This document shows positions 47,318 to 55,961 of a stretch of 64,000 nucleotides of DNA, one piece after another (the first letter of the stretch is position 1; every line of letters begins with the position of its first letter). The notes beneath the pieces are model-generated. The model saw only the letters and a program-made list of their open reading frames with translations. It was not told where the DNA came from and made no database searches. The stretch is taken from positions 1 through 64,000 of the forward strand of contig MNVE01000003.1 of NCBI GenBank assembly GCA_001871475.1. Reading direction: 5' to 3'. The stretch is from Candidatus Micrarchaeota archaeon CG1_02_47_40. Lineage in GTDB: Archaea; Micrarchaeota; Micrarchaeia; Anstonellales; CG1-02-47-40. The position numbers and the translations under genes are program-made.

Positions 47318-47836
47318 GTGGCTTACTCAAAAACTGAACCATCCCTTGTAGAATTGACCCGTGAACTATTTGGAGATTTGTCTGATTTCATATGTGAACG
47401 GAAGATAGATGAAGAAAAAGTAAAAAAGTATGATCAGGTTCTTTCAGTACTCGAAGGGCGAAAAGAGTGTTGGGCGATGAACACTGCCTTGCCACCAATA
47501 GACTCTATAAAAATTTACGGGGCTTATTCTACAGTCTACGGAACTCTTTACGGGATTGCTAAAAATCTTGACCTCGGGATAAAACGAAAGGAAAATCCAA
47601 AAGCTGCAAAAGAAGTGTATTCAATCCTTCAGAATGCGGTTGACCTTATACCAAAGCTTGAGAAGGTTACTAAAGAAAAAAAGGCTCCCGCCCAAATTAT
47701 AAGTGAAATATTCGATGCCAGCCGTTCCCTAAGAAGGCAGGCAATAAACAAGCAGATTATACAGGCAGGAGAGCTTCCGGACAGAAAAAAGCTCATAATC
47801 GAACTCGGAGAGCATATTGAAAGCAATCTCAACTAG
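47318..47836 (+). CDS. Hypothetical protein (first gene of a two-gene unit)
   Basis: 172-aa helical ORF, 2 nt upstream of the PIN-like ORF. Confidence 0.55.
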   Translation: MAYSKTEPSLVELTRELFGDLSDFICERKIDEEKVKKYDQVLSVLEGRKECWAMNTALPPIDSIKIYGAYSTVYGTLYGIAKNLDLGIKRKENPKAAKEVYSILQNAVDLIPKLEKVTKEKKAPAQIISEIFDASRSLRRQAINKQIIQAGELPDRKKLIIELGEHIESNLN

Positions 47837-47838
47837 CG

Positions 47839-48627
47839 GTGTTTTCTTCTGTGGGTGTAAAAATTTACATAGAAACGTCAATAGTTGTTTCTGCATCGCT
47901 AGGTAGCATGCTTGGGGGCAAACAGTTGAAACATGAGCGCTATGACACTACATTCAATCTCCTTCAATATGCCGAACAGTATTACCAACAACAAAAAAAT
48001 GGATTTTTCACAACACACAGTGTAGTTATTGAGGCAAAAAGAGTTATTGACAAAGCCCTCAACAGCCTGCTTGAAAGCAAACTTCCGAAGTTAATCAAAA
48101 AGGGAAAGCCAGAACGTTTAGTTAACGCAGAAAAATATCATCTCCTTCTTAATGAATGTACGGACCAACTCGAAACATGGCTATCTTATCTCAAATGCGA
48201 GAACTACGACAACCGGAAAAAATCCGAGATTGTTGAACAGCTTCAGGGCGAGTTCCAGATTTTGGATATTGAGTTTCGGAAAGCTAACCCCGGCGACATT
48301 AATCATTTTCATCTATCAACGCGAAATACTGGTTTCAGAAGAGTATGCAAAGCCATTTGGACCGAGCAGAGAAAAGAAGCTCTTGAAGAATACAAGCCCA
48401 AACATGGACGGACTGATATTGAGATTATGGCAGAAATAGCCAGCATAAACCAAGAAAAAAGTGTTGAAGTATATATTGCCAGTGAAGATAGACATTTTTA
48501 TGCCAAACAAACCAGAGATCTTCTTGAACAGCTTTATGGGATAAAATGCAGGCGTTCACACGAACTGTTGGCTGATGGTATGATAAAAAAGTTATTAAAG
48601 AACGAAGAGGCTACCCCTGCTTCTTAA
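47839..48627 (+). CDS. PIN-like nuclease domain protein
   Basis: VKIYIETSIVVSASL N-terminus and TDIEIMAEIASINQEKSVEVYIASEDRHF acidic pattern. Confidence 0.55.
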   Translation: MFSSVGVKIYIETSIVVSASLGSMLGGKQLKHERYDTTFNLLQYAEQYYQQQKNGFFTTHSVVIEAKRVIDKALNSLLESKLPKLIKKGKPERLVNAEKYHLLLNECTDQLETWLSYLKCENYDNRKKSEIVEQLQGEFQILDIEFRKANPGDINHFHLSTRNTGFRRVCKAIWTEQRKEALEEYKPKHGRTDIEIMAEIASINQEKSVEVYIASEDRHFYAKQTRDLLEQLYGIKCRRSHELLADGMIKKLLKNEEATPAS

Positions 48628-48691
48628 GCAAATTAGGATGGACTTTCCCCATCTTGTTGAGGCAACTCAATAAACCTAACCCGAAATTTCA

Positions 48692-48810
48692 TGCCGCGTG
48701 CCGGATTTGAACCAGCGACACTGCGGTGCCAAAACCTCAAAAGGGAATTTTAGCAAACCCCCCTTGGAAATTCTTCAGCCGCATGCTCTCCCAGGCTGAG
48801 CTAACGCGGC
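48692..48810 (-). tRNA. tRNA-Phe(GAA) with canonical anticodon-loop intron
   Basis: Acceptor GCCGCGT/ACGCGGC+A, GCTC-AGCCTGGGA-GAGC, loop CTGAAG|A, GCTGGTTCAAATCCGGC; 45-nt intron 48728-48772. Confidence 0.92.
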
Positions 48811-48876
48811 ACACTTGTGCCAACAAAGAATCTTTTGGCACTTCATATTTTAATAAGCTTGCCTGCCCAATCCTAA

Positions 48877-50592
48877 GTGATGAAAAGGAAGCATTTTCTA
48901 CTGCTTTTCGGGGCGATTTTGCTTGCCGCTTTATTCCTAAGGCTCAATGCGATAAACACCACCGAACCCTGGTGGGACGAAAATTTATACACTGTGCGCC
49001 CTTACAATTTCCTTGAATCCGACCACCTCTCCACCATAGACCAGGCGCCCCTTTACTTTTACTTGGCAGATGTTGTGTACAAAATAATGGGGCTTTCAGT
49101 TTTCTCTGCGAGATTTCTCTCCCTTTTCTTCGGGATGCTTTCCATTCCCCTCCTCTACTTAGTTGTGCGGGAAATTGCCTCAAAAGAGCACGCCCTCATT
49201 TCTTCAGCTTTTCTCGCATTCAGCGGTTTTCATATTGCTTATACAATTGGCGATATGGGATTGGCTGCCACTTTCTTCATCCTCCTATTCCTTTACTTTT
49301 TCATCAAACTCCTCAAAACAGGTGAGAACAAATACCTTCTTCTTTGCTCCCTTACAGCCGCACTGGGGACGCTTATAAAATCATACATGCTCATTTTCGC
49401 ATTCTCCTGCGGGCTGTATTTCATCTACTCCCTTTACCGCAAAGGAGGATTGGATGCGTCATCCTTCCTTAAGAAATTTCCCCTCAAATACCTCATCGCA
49501 TCCCTCATTCTTTTCCTCTTTTTCGTTTCCCCCATTCTCATATACAACCTCCTCCTTTTCCAGGAAAAGGGGCAGATGGACATTATTTTCACAAGATTTT
49601 TCAGGCTTGATGAGAGTGCTTACGCAGGGCTTGGCATGCCTGAATTTGACGTTTCAATACTTCCTGGCAATCTGGCAAACATGGTCTCCAATTACTTTTT
49701 GCACCACGACATGGCAATATTTTCCCTTGCGGTTTTGGGAATGCTTCTTGTCGCATATAAGAGAGAAGGGGAGCACACATCGCTTCTTCTCCTCTGTTTT
49801 CTGCTTCCGCTCTTCTTCCTTCTCTGCTCAACACAGCTTCCCAAAAACTTCGTGTTTTTCGCCCCGATAATTTCATTCTTTGCGGCGGATGCAGTTATTT
49901 TTTTGAGTTCAAAGGCAGCGCCGTTTTTCAAATTCAACCATCTTCTTGCAATGCTCGTACTAATAGTCCTCGCACTTAATCTTTATGCCATCATCTCCAA
50001 TTATGAACGCTCTTTCCCGACAGTCCAACTGCGCGATGAGGTTTCAAAATATTCCCCTCAATCAACTCTTTTCATAGCGGACTCAAGAATTTACAGGGGC
50101 AAATTCACCTTTGCGCTCATGGACAGGCATTACGCTGAAACGCTGGAGTTAAGATATGTGCCATTTGCAAAGGACGAGGCAAACTCCGTGCTCACAAAAA
50201 CCGTTTTCATAGAATGCGTGCCAGGGGACTGCGGCTGGGGTGCGGGCAAGGTAGATGCAACACTTACTGCAGAAGAGATAAGCTCCCTAAAGAAAAATCT
50301 CGTTGCGGGAAAGGACATTCTCCACAATGGCAAACCATATTACCGCATCTACTCCGGTTTTCTCTCCCTTGAGCCATACTCCCTTTCAGGGTTGGATTAT
50401 GTGCATTCCTTCTACTTCTACCCTGTTGCGTGGAAGGAAAAGCGGCTCTCACAGGACAATTACAATACGGAAAATTCACTGCATTCACTTGGAAAAATTG
50501 CGATTTACCTTTCCATAATTGCAGCAATAGTGCTTTCCCTCTATTCCATTTACGTTTTTGCAAGATTTTGCAAAAAAGAACAGACAGAGTAA
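48877..50592 (+). CDS. GT39/ArnT-like membrane glycosyltransferase
   Basis: RLNAINTTEPWWDENLYT and APLYFYLADVVYKIMG motifs, polytopic. Confidence 0.75.
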   Translation: MMKRKHFLLLFGAILLAALFLRLNAINTTEPWWDENLYTVRPYNFLESDHLSTIDQAPLYFYLADVVYKIMGLSVFSARFLSLFFGMLSIPLLYLVVREIASKEHALISSAFLAFSGFHIAYTIGDMGLAATFFILLFLYFFIKLLKTGENKYLLLCSLTAALGTLIKSYMLIFAFSCGLYFIYSLYRKGGLDASSFLKKFPLKYLIASLILFLFFVSPILIYNLLLFQEKGQMDIIFTRFFRLDESAYAGLGMPEFDVSILPGNLANMVSNYFLHHDMAIFSLAVLGMLLVAYKREGEHTSLLLLCFLLPLFFLLCSTQLPKNFVFFAPIISFFAADAVIFLSSKAAPFFKFNHLLAMLVLIVLALNLYAIISNYERSFPTVQLRDEVSKYSPQSTLFIADSRIYRGKFTFALMDRHYAETLELRYVPFAKDEANSVLTKTVFIECVPGDCGWGAGKVDATLTAEEISSLKKNLVAGKDILHNGKPYYRIYSGFLSLEPYSLSGLDYVHSFYFYPVAWKEKRLSQDNYNTENSLHSLGKIAIYLSIIAAIVLSLYSIYVFARFCKKEQTE

Positions 50593-50625
50593 GTTTTATT
50601 ATCCTCCCCTCCGTTTTATTTCCAT

Positions 50626-52050
50626 ATGTGGACTACTGCCGAGGTGCCTATTCCTTCCGACCCCTTCTCCTGTGTTATCGGGCAGGATGAAGCGGTTAGG
50701 ATAGCGCGCATAATCACAAAACAAAGAAGGAATCTTCTCCTGGTGGGTCCGCCGGGCGTAGGAAAGAGCATGGTCGCATGGGCTGTTTCTTCTTCTCTTC
50801 CCCCTGCCTGCGAGGAAATTTCAATCCTTCACAATCCGGAATGCCCGGAGCGCCCGGTATGCGAGTCAAGAAGAAGGGAAAACATAGACGCGGAGGAGCA
50901 TTTTTTTCGTGTCAGCGGCAGGGCAACCGATGCGGCAGACATCCCCTTCCACGCTGCGGAGCGCCTCGGATTTCGCTGCCGCCGCTGTGCAGCAATCTCC
51001 TCATGCAATATTCAGGCATGCCCCAAATGCGGCTTTGACAAATACCGGCTTGCATCTTCCCCATTTGACGAGCTTGTCACCTCAATTGATTCGGGAAGAA
51101 GGGAAAAGCGCGTGCAGACGACGATAAAAAACACCGTTAGCGGCGCTGATGAGGTTTTCCTTTTTGAAGCCGCCTCGGATTCAAAGGCGCGCGTGTTCAA
51201 TGCAAATGAACTTGAAAAGCTGAAACTTTACGCACTGCGCCGCCCCCGCAAAATACTTGTTCCGCTTGGGCGCAAGACGTTCATACAGGCGACCGGCGCA
51301 AGCGAAACCGAACTTTTGGGTGATGTGAAGCACGACCCGTACGGGGGGCATGCGGAACTGGGCACGCAGCCTTATGCGCGCGTGGTGCCAGGCGCCATTC
51401 ACGAAGCGCACGAGGGGGTGCTTTTCATAGACGAGCTTTCCTCAATGGGGCGATTGCAGCGCTTCATACTGACTGCGATGCAGGAGAAAAAATTTCCGAT
51501 TTCCGGAAAAAACCCCTCAAGCACAGGCTCCTCCGTCCGCGTGGACGGGGTTCCGTGCAATTTCATTTTCGTTTCAGCCCTGAACATAAATGATTTGGCG
51601 GGGATTCTCCCCCCGCTGCGCTCAAGGATTGCAGGGGACGGCTACGAGGTTCTTTTAAATACGCACATGGGAGATACAAAAGAGAACAGGGACAGGCTCC
51701 TCCAATTCATGCGCCAGGAAATAGAAAAGGACGGAAGAATACCTCATGCCAATGAAGATGCGGCACACACACTAATTGAAGAAGCAAGGAAAAGGGCAGG
51801 GGAGATAGATAACGCACACGATTCGCTCACACTGCGCCTGCGCGGTTTGTCAGGTGTGATAAAGCTCGCAGGGGATCTGGCGGTGTTTGAAGGCGCACAG
51901 CTGATTGAAAAAAAGCACATAACCCTGGCAATAGAAAAAAACCGCTCGGTAGAGGAGCAGCTTCATGAAAAATACGGCTCTGCATTCAAGGCAGGGATGT
52001 CCGACCTCTCGTTCAGAGAAGGGCGGGAAAGGGCAAGCGACATCACTTAA
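50626..52050 (+). CDS. AAA+ ATPase related to archaeal LonB but lacking the protease domain; contains Zn-ribbon-like insert
   Basis: VIGQDEAVRIA, LVGPPGVGKSMVAWAV, LFIDELSSM; CRRCAAISSCNIQACPKCGF insert; no S16 domain. Confidence 0.75.
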   Translation: MWTTAEVPIPSDPFSCVIGQDEAVRIARIITKQRRNLLLVGPPGVGKSMVAWAVSSSLPPACEEISILHNPECPERPVCESRRRENIDAEEHFFRVSGRATDAADIPFHAAERLGFRCRRCAAISSCNIQACPKCGFDKYRLASSPFDELVTSIDSGRREKRVQTTIKNTVSGADEVFLFEAASDSKARVFNANELEKLKLYALRRPRKILVPLGRKTFIQATGASETELLGDVKHDPYGGHAELGTQPYARVVPGAIHEAHEGVLFIDELSSMGRLQRFILTAMQEKKFPISGKNPSSTGSSVRVDGVPCNFIFVSALNINDLAGILPPLRSRIAGDGYEVLLNTHMGDTKENRDRLLQFMRQEIEKDGRIPHANEDAAHTLIEEARKRAGEIDNAHDSLTLRLRGLSGVIKLAGDLAVFEGAQLIEKKHITLAIEKNRSVEEQLHEKYGSAFKAGMSDLSFREGRERASDIT

Positions 52051-52223
52051 CATGCCTTTTTCACATTCTTTTTTTTCCTCCTTCCCGTAAATACTCTTCC
52101 AATATTCTTCTTTTTCCCCTTCTTTTAAACATCGCATAATCCCCCCATTAGTCTTTTTTCCTTCCTCGCAATCTTTAAAAACAGTCCCTCTGTAAGTAAG
52201 TGGAAATAAAGGGGTGCTTTTGA

Positions 52224-53036
52224 ATGTCAATGATATCCACAAAGCAGATGGGCTACGGTTCTGCGGTAATAGGGCTGCTTGGGGTAGTTGGCAGTTTTGC
52301 AGGCGGAGGGGGCATTTTCTCCCTCATAGGCGGCATCGTTGCCGGTTTGGGCGCGGTGCTTGCAATCGGATTTTACAAATACGGCTACGTGCTTTTCCCC
52401 TTCCTTACAACCGGGGCAAAAATAGTGCAGGTTACGGATACCGGCTATGAAATACCCCCGGAGCAGAATGCCATACTAAAGCGAGTCGGCTCAAGCTATT
52501 ACGCCTCCATGTTTTTGGGGGTGCGCATATACGAATCCACAACGGACAAGACGCCCCAGGAGAATATCATTTACTCCGAATACTTTGAGCGGGCGATTTC
52601 CTCTGTGCGCTTCGTCACGAAGTTTGCGATGTTAGTATACGTAAAAGACATAACCGACTTTAGGGACAAGATGGAGACAAAGCACGCAGAGGCGCAGCTT
52701 CGGCTTTCCCGTGAGCGCGACAAATCCGAGCCGGACGTGCTTAAAATAGACCGCTACGAGCGCGAGGTTTCCATGTGGGAAAACCAGATTTCAAAGCTCA
52801 CAAAAGGCATCAAGCCCATGGGTTCTATTGCATACATAATGACTACTGCTACCGGCTCAACAAAAGAAGCCGCGCTGGCTGCGGCAAAATCGCAGGCAAA
52901 CGAGGTGCGCGCCACGGTGGCAAACGCGCTCAACGTGGATGTGGTGCCCTTAACAGGAGAAGAAATGAAGCTCTGCTTTGACTGGGAGCACACAATCCCC
53001 CCCACGCAAAGGGAAATCGAAAGCCAGCTTGAATAG
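52224..53036 (+). CDS. Membrane protein, possible VirB4/TraC N-domain partner
   Basis: N-terminal TM pair; soluble domain ending NVDVVPLTGEEMKLCFDW; immediately upstream of VirB4-like ATPase. Confidence 0.55.
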   Translation: MSMISTKQMGYGSAVIGLLGVVGSFAGGGGIFSLIGGIVAGLGAVLAIGFYKYGYVLFPFLTTGAKIVQVTDTGYEIPPEQNAILKRVGSSYYASMFLGVRIYESTTDKTPQENIIYSEYFERAISSVRFVTKFAMLVYVKDITDFRDKMETKHAEAQLRLSRERDKSEPDVLKIDRYEREVSMWENQISKLTKGIKPMGSIAYIMTTATGSTKEAALAAAKSQANEVRATVANALNVDVVPLTGEEMKLCFDWEHTIPPTQREIESQLE

Positions 53037-53044
53037 GTGTAAAA

Positions 53045-54619
53045 ATGGGAAGGATGAAACTATCCCACCTTTTCAACAAGGACCTCGCCAAAAGGAACAT
53101 CTTCGTGCGCCCGCCGGAGCCGCCCGAAGAATACCTGATGAACGACCCGGTAAATTCCATTTACATTGGAAGGACAAAAATATTCCACGTCCCATTTTAC
53201 TGGACATTCCAGAGGATAACAAACCCGCACATCTGCGTTGTGGGGATAACCGGCGCGGGAAAAAGCTACTTCGTGAAAACATTCCTGACGCGCGCCTCTT
53301 TCGTGTGGGGCACGAACGCATTCATAATAGACTGGGCAGGGGAGTACAAGGAATGGGTGAAGCAGACGGGCGGGCAGGTAATCTCACTTGGAAAAGGCTC
53401 TTACATAAACCTTCTTGATACCGGGGGGATGAAGCCCAACGACCGTGTGAAGCAGATAATCCGCACGCTTGAAATATTGACGGATATTGGAAGATACCCG
53501 GAGCAAAAGCGCCTCACGGAACAGGCGTGCGAGCGTGCATATGTGCAGGCAGGATTCAAGATGGACAAGAAAATACAGCGCGACCGCTCGGGCAGCCAGC
53601 TGCCCCCTCCCACACTGCGCGACGTGCAGCACTCGCTTGAGGAGCAGCTCTCGGCAGGCACCTACGAATTTCCCGCAGAGCTTGAGAACGCAATTTACCG
53701 TGTAAAGCAATTTACGCGCGAGGGGGAGGATTATTTCGCGCAGCAGTCAACCGTGAATTTGGAAAAGCTCACAAATGTAGGGCTTGTGGATTTGGATTTG
53801 TCAGGGCTTCCGGACGAGGTTTTCAGGGGATTGGCAGGGCTTTCAATGCTGCAATTCCTAAAGGAAAAAATGCGCGAGGCGGGCTGGAGCTCCACAAAGG
53901 GGCTGAAGCTGATGATAGTGCTTGATGAGGCGTGGAAGATTGCAAAGGACGACAATTCGGATGCGGTGATGATTGTCCGCGAGGGAAGGAAATACCAGTT
54001 CGGCCTCATAGTCGCATCCCAAAACCCGACAGATATTTCAGAGGCGATTTTCTCAAACGTAGGCACAACATTCATACTGCGCGTGAAGTTCGAGCGCTTC
54101 CTTGATTACCTGCAGAGCACGCTCAACTTCTCGGATTACATGAGGGGGGAGATAGGGAAGCTTGGCGTAGGGCAGTGCGCCGTGAACATGGCTTTTCAGA
54201 CAACCACGGAATTTTCGGAAACGTTCCTCATAGACAAGGTGGACGGGGAGGAGCCCCTGCAGGAGCTCTTCCTTGATTTGGAATCCGCCCTGTCGGATGA
54301 GGAAAAGAGGGATGAATTTATGGCAAAAGTAGTTTCATTTGAGAGGGGAGAGCTGAAGAAGAAGCTGTTGTCATTCGGGCTTGACAACGTGCACATAGAA
54401 GAAATAATCGGGCTTTTCGGGAAGAAAAACAACCACGTGGACGTGGTGTCATTCGTCGTGCTGCTTGAGCGCTACGGCCTGGCGCGCAACAGCATAACCT
54501 CGTTTCTCAAGGACGTGGGGATTGACGATTCAACGGTCATAAACATCTTCTCAAAGTCCGATTTCAAGAAGCTCGGGATTGAGGACCGCGACATAACGCA
54601 GGTAATATTGGAGGAATAA
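53045..54619 (+). CDS. VirB4/HerA-superfamily ATPase
   Basis: VVGITGAGKSYFVKTFLTRA, FIIDWAGEYKEW, LMIVLDEAWKIA, GLIVASQNPTDISEAIFSNVGTTFILR. Confidence 0.85.
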   Translation: MGRMKLSHLFNKDLAKRNIFVRPPEPPEEYLMNDPVNSIYIGRTKIFHVPFYWTFQRITNPHICVVGITGAGKSYFVKTFLTRASFVWGTNAFIIDWAGEYKEWVKQTGGQVISLGKGSYINLLDTGGMKPNDRVKQIIRTLEILTDIGRYPEQKRLTEQACERAYVQAGFKMDKKIQRDRSGSQLPPPTLRDVQHSLEEQLSAGTYEFPAELENAIYRVKQFTREGEDYFAQQSTVNLEKLTNVGLVDLDLSGLPDEVFRGLAGLSMLQFLKEKMREAGWSSTKGLKLMIVLDEAWKIAKDDNSDAVMIVREGRKYQFGLIVASQNPTDISEAIFSNVGTTFILRVKFERFLDYLQSTLNFSDYMRGEIGKLGVGQCAVNMAFQTTTEFSETFLIDKVDGEEPLQELFLDLESALSDEEKRDEFMAKVVSFERGELKKKLLSFGLDNVHIEEIIGLFGKKNNHVDVVSFVVLLERYGLARNSITSFLKDVGIDDSTVINIFSKSDFKKLGIEDRDITQVILEE

Positions 54620-54652
54620 CGGCTGACGGCTTCCGCCGTCAAGGGTGATTTG

Positions 54653-54700
54653 AATGCAAAGAGGAATGGTGATTTGAATGCAAAGAGGAATTTGTATAAT
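54653..54700 (+). repeat. 24-bp tandem duplication covering SD and start codon
   Basis: ggtgatttgaatgcaaagaggaat repeated twice. Confidence 0.9.
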
Positions 54701-55157
54701 TTCCGAAACAGAAACGGAAGGGTATCCCATAAAGGAGGATTTTGTGATAAGCTCCCTGCGAAAACTGAAGCGGATTTTCGGCATAGCGCGCAACAACACG
54801 CTCGTGGTGGGGAGGGACAGCCTTGAGGAGTATAAAAAAAGGCGCTCAAAATTCGAGAAAACATTCGTGCAGTATGCGGCGATTGCAATAATACTGGTGC
54901 TTGCAATCGTGGTGCTGCCATTGCTTTTGGGCGCGCCGTTTTCAATCGGCTCCGTTCTCATGTCAATGGTGATAGGCGCATTGATAATTGCGTTTTCCCT
55001 GACTTCATACTTGCCCGCTATATATGCAGAAGGAGAAAAAGAGCCAAAGAAACAACCAACCATACTGACGGCAGTTGCAGCAACTCAAAAGAAATCCTCC
55101 CTTAAAAAACAAAAAACAGGCATCAACGTGTTTAAGAAAACACGTCTGAAAAAATAG
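54678..55157 (+). CDS. Small two-TM membrane protein
   Basis: 159 aa with two adjacent TM helices and basic tail. Confidence 0.6.
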   Translation: MQRGICIISETETEGYPIKEDFVISSLRKLKRIFGIARNNTLVVGRDSLEEYKKRRSKFEKTFVQYAAIAIILVLAIVVLPLLLGAPFSIGSVLMSMVIGALIIAFSLTSYLPAIYAEGEKEPKKQPTILTAVAATQKKSSLKKQKTGINVFKKTRLKK

Positions 55158-55184
55158 GAATTTTTTCAAAAAACGGTGAATTGA

Positions 55185-55919
55185 TTGGTGCAGAAAAAAC
55201 AGGAAGAAGCGGTTCCCCCGAAAGTGAGCGGGCTTTCCCTAGAGTGCAAAAGGCTTTCCTCCACGCGTGAAATTTTTGAATCTCTTTCTTCCTTGAGCTT
55301 TCTTGAGCTTCTCCAGGAAGAAGATGCGGTGGTTGCGATAAATGTGGAGAGCCGCGACATAAGGCGCAACCCCTACTTATTTTCCATCTGCTACTTCCGC
55401 CCCCTAAAAATAGAAATAATTTACACTTACACCGCAGGCATGAGCCCGAAAAAAAGGCGGCTTGACATTTTGCGCTACCTCCTAAACCTCCTTACCCTGA
55501 CGAGCAGCCGCCATGAGATAGACATGAGGCAGGCATACCAGCTTCTTGAAGATGCAATCAGCGAGATGAACGAATACGTGACAAGCGACTACGACAAGCT
55601 CTATTCAGTTTACGACAACATGAAGAACGAGATAACCACCATGCAGAAGAAGCTCGCCGAGCTTAGGGGGGCAAACGCCCTGCTCTCAAAGGAAAATTAT
55701 GATTTGAAACTCGTGCGCGACGAGCTCCAGCTTAAGGTTTCGGCGGCGCAGGCAATGTCCGACGACGTGCTTGCAGCGAAGATACAGGAGTGGGTTTCCG
55801 AACACGACTCCGAGATAAACATCACCGAGTTCTCAAAAACTTTCAATGTTCCCGAAACAAGAGTGGAGCAGATGCTAAATCGGCTGGTTTCCGAAGGATA
55901 CCTTTCAGCAAGGCAGTAA
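55185..55919 (+). CDS. Coiled-coil protein with C-terminal winged helix
   Basis: Long coiled-coil then ITEFSKTFNVPETRVEQMLNRLVSEGYLSARQ. Confidence 0.6.
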   Translation: MVQKKQEEAVPPKVSGLSLECKRLSSTREIFESLSSLSFLELLQEEDAVVAINVESRDIRRNPYLFSICYFRPLKIEIIYTYTAGMSPKKRRLDILRYLLNLLTLTSSRHEIDMRQAYQLLEDAISEMNEYVTSDYDKLYSVYDNMKNEITTMQKKLAELRGANALLSKENYDLKLVRDELQLKVSAAQAMSDDVLAAKIQEWVSEHDSEINITEFSKTFNVPETRVEQMLNRLVSEGYLSARQ

Positions 55920-55961
55920 TAATGCCTCTAAAAATTCAGGCATTGGGGCTGGAATTGAATT

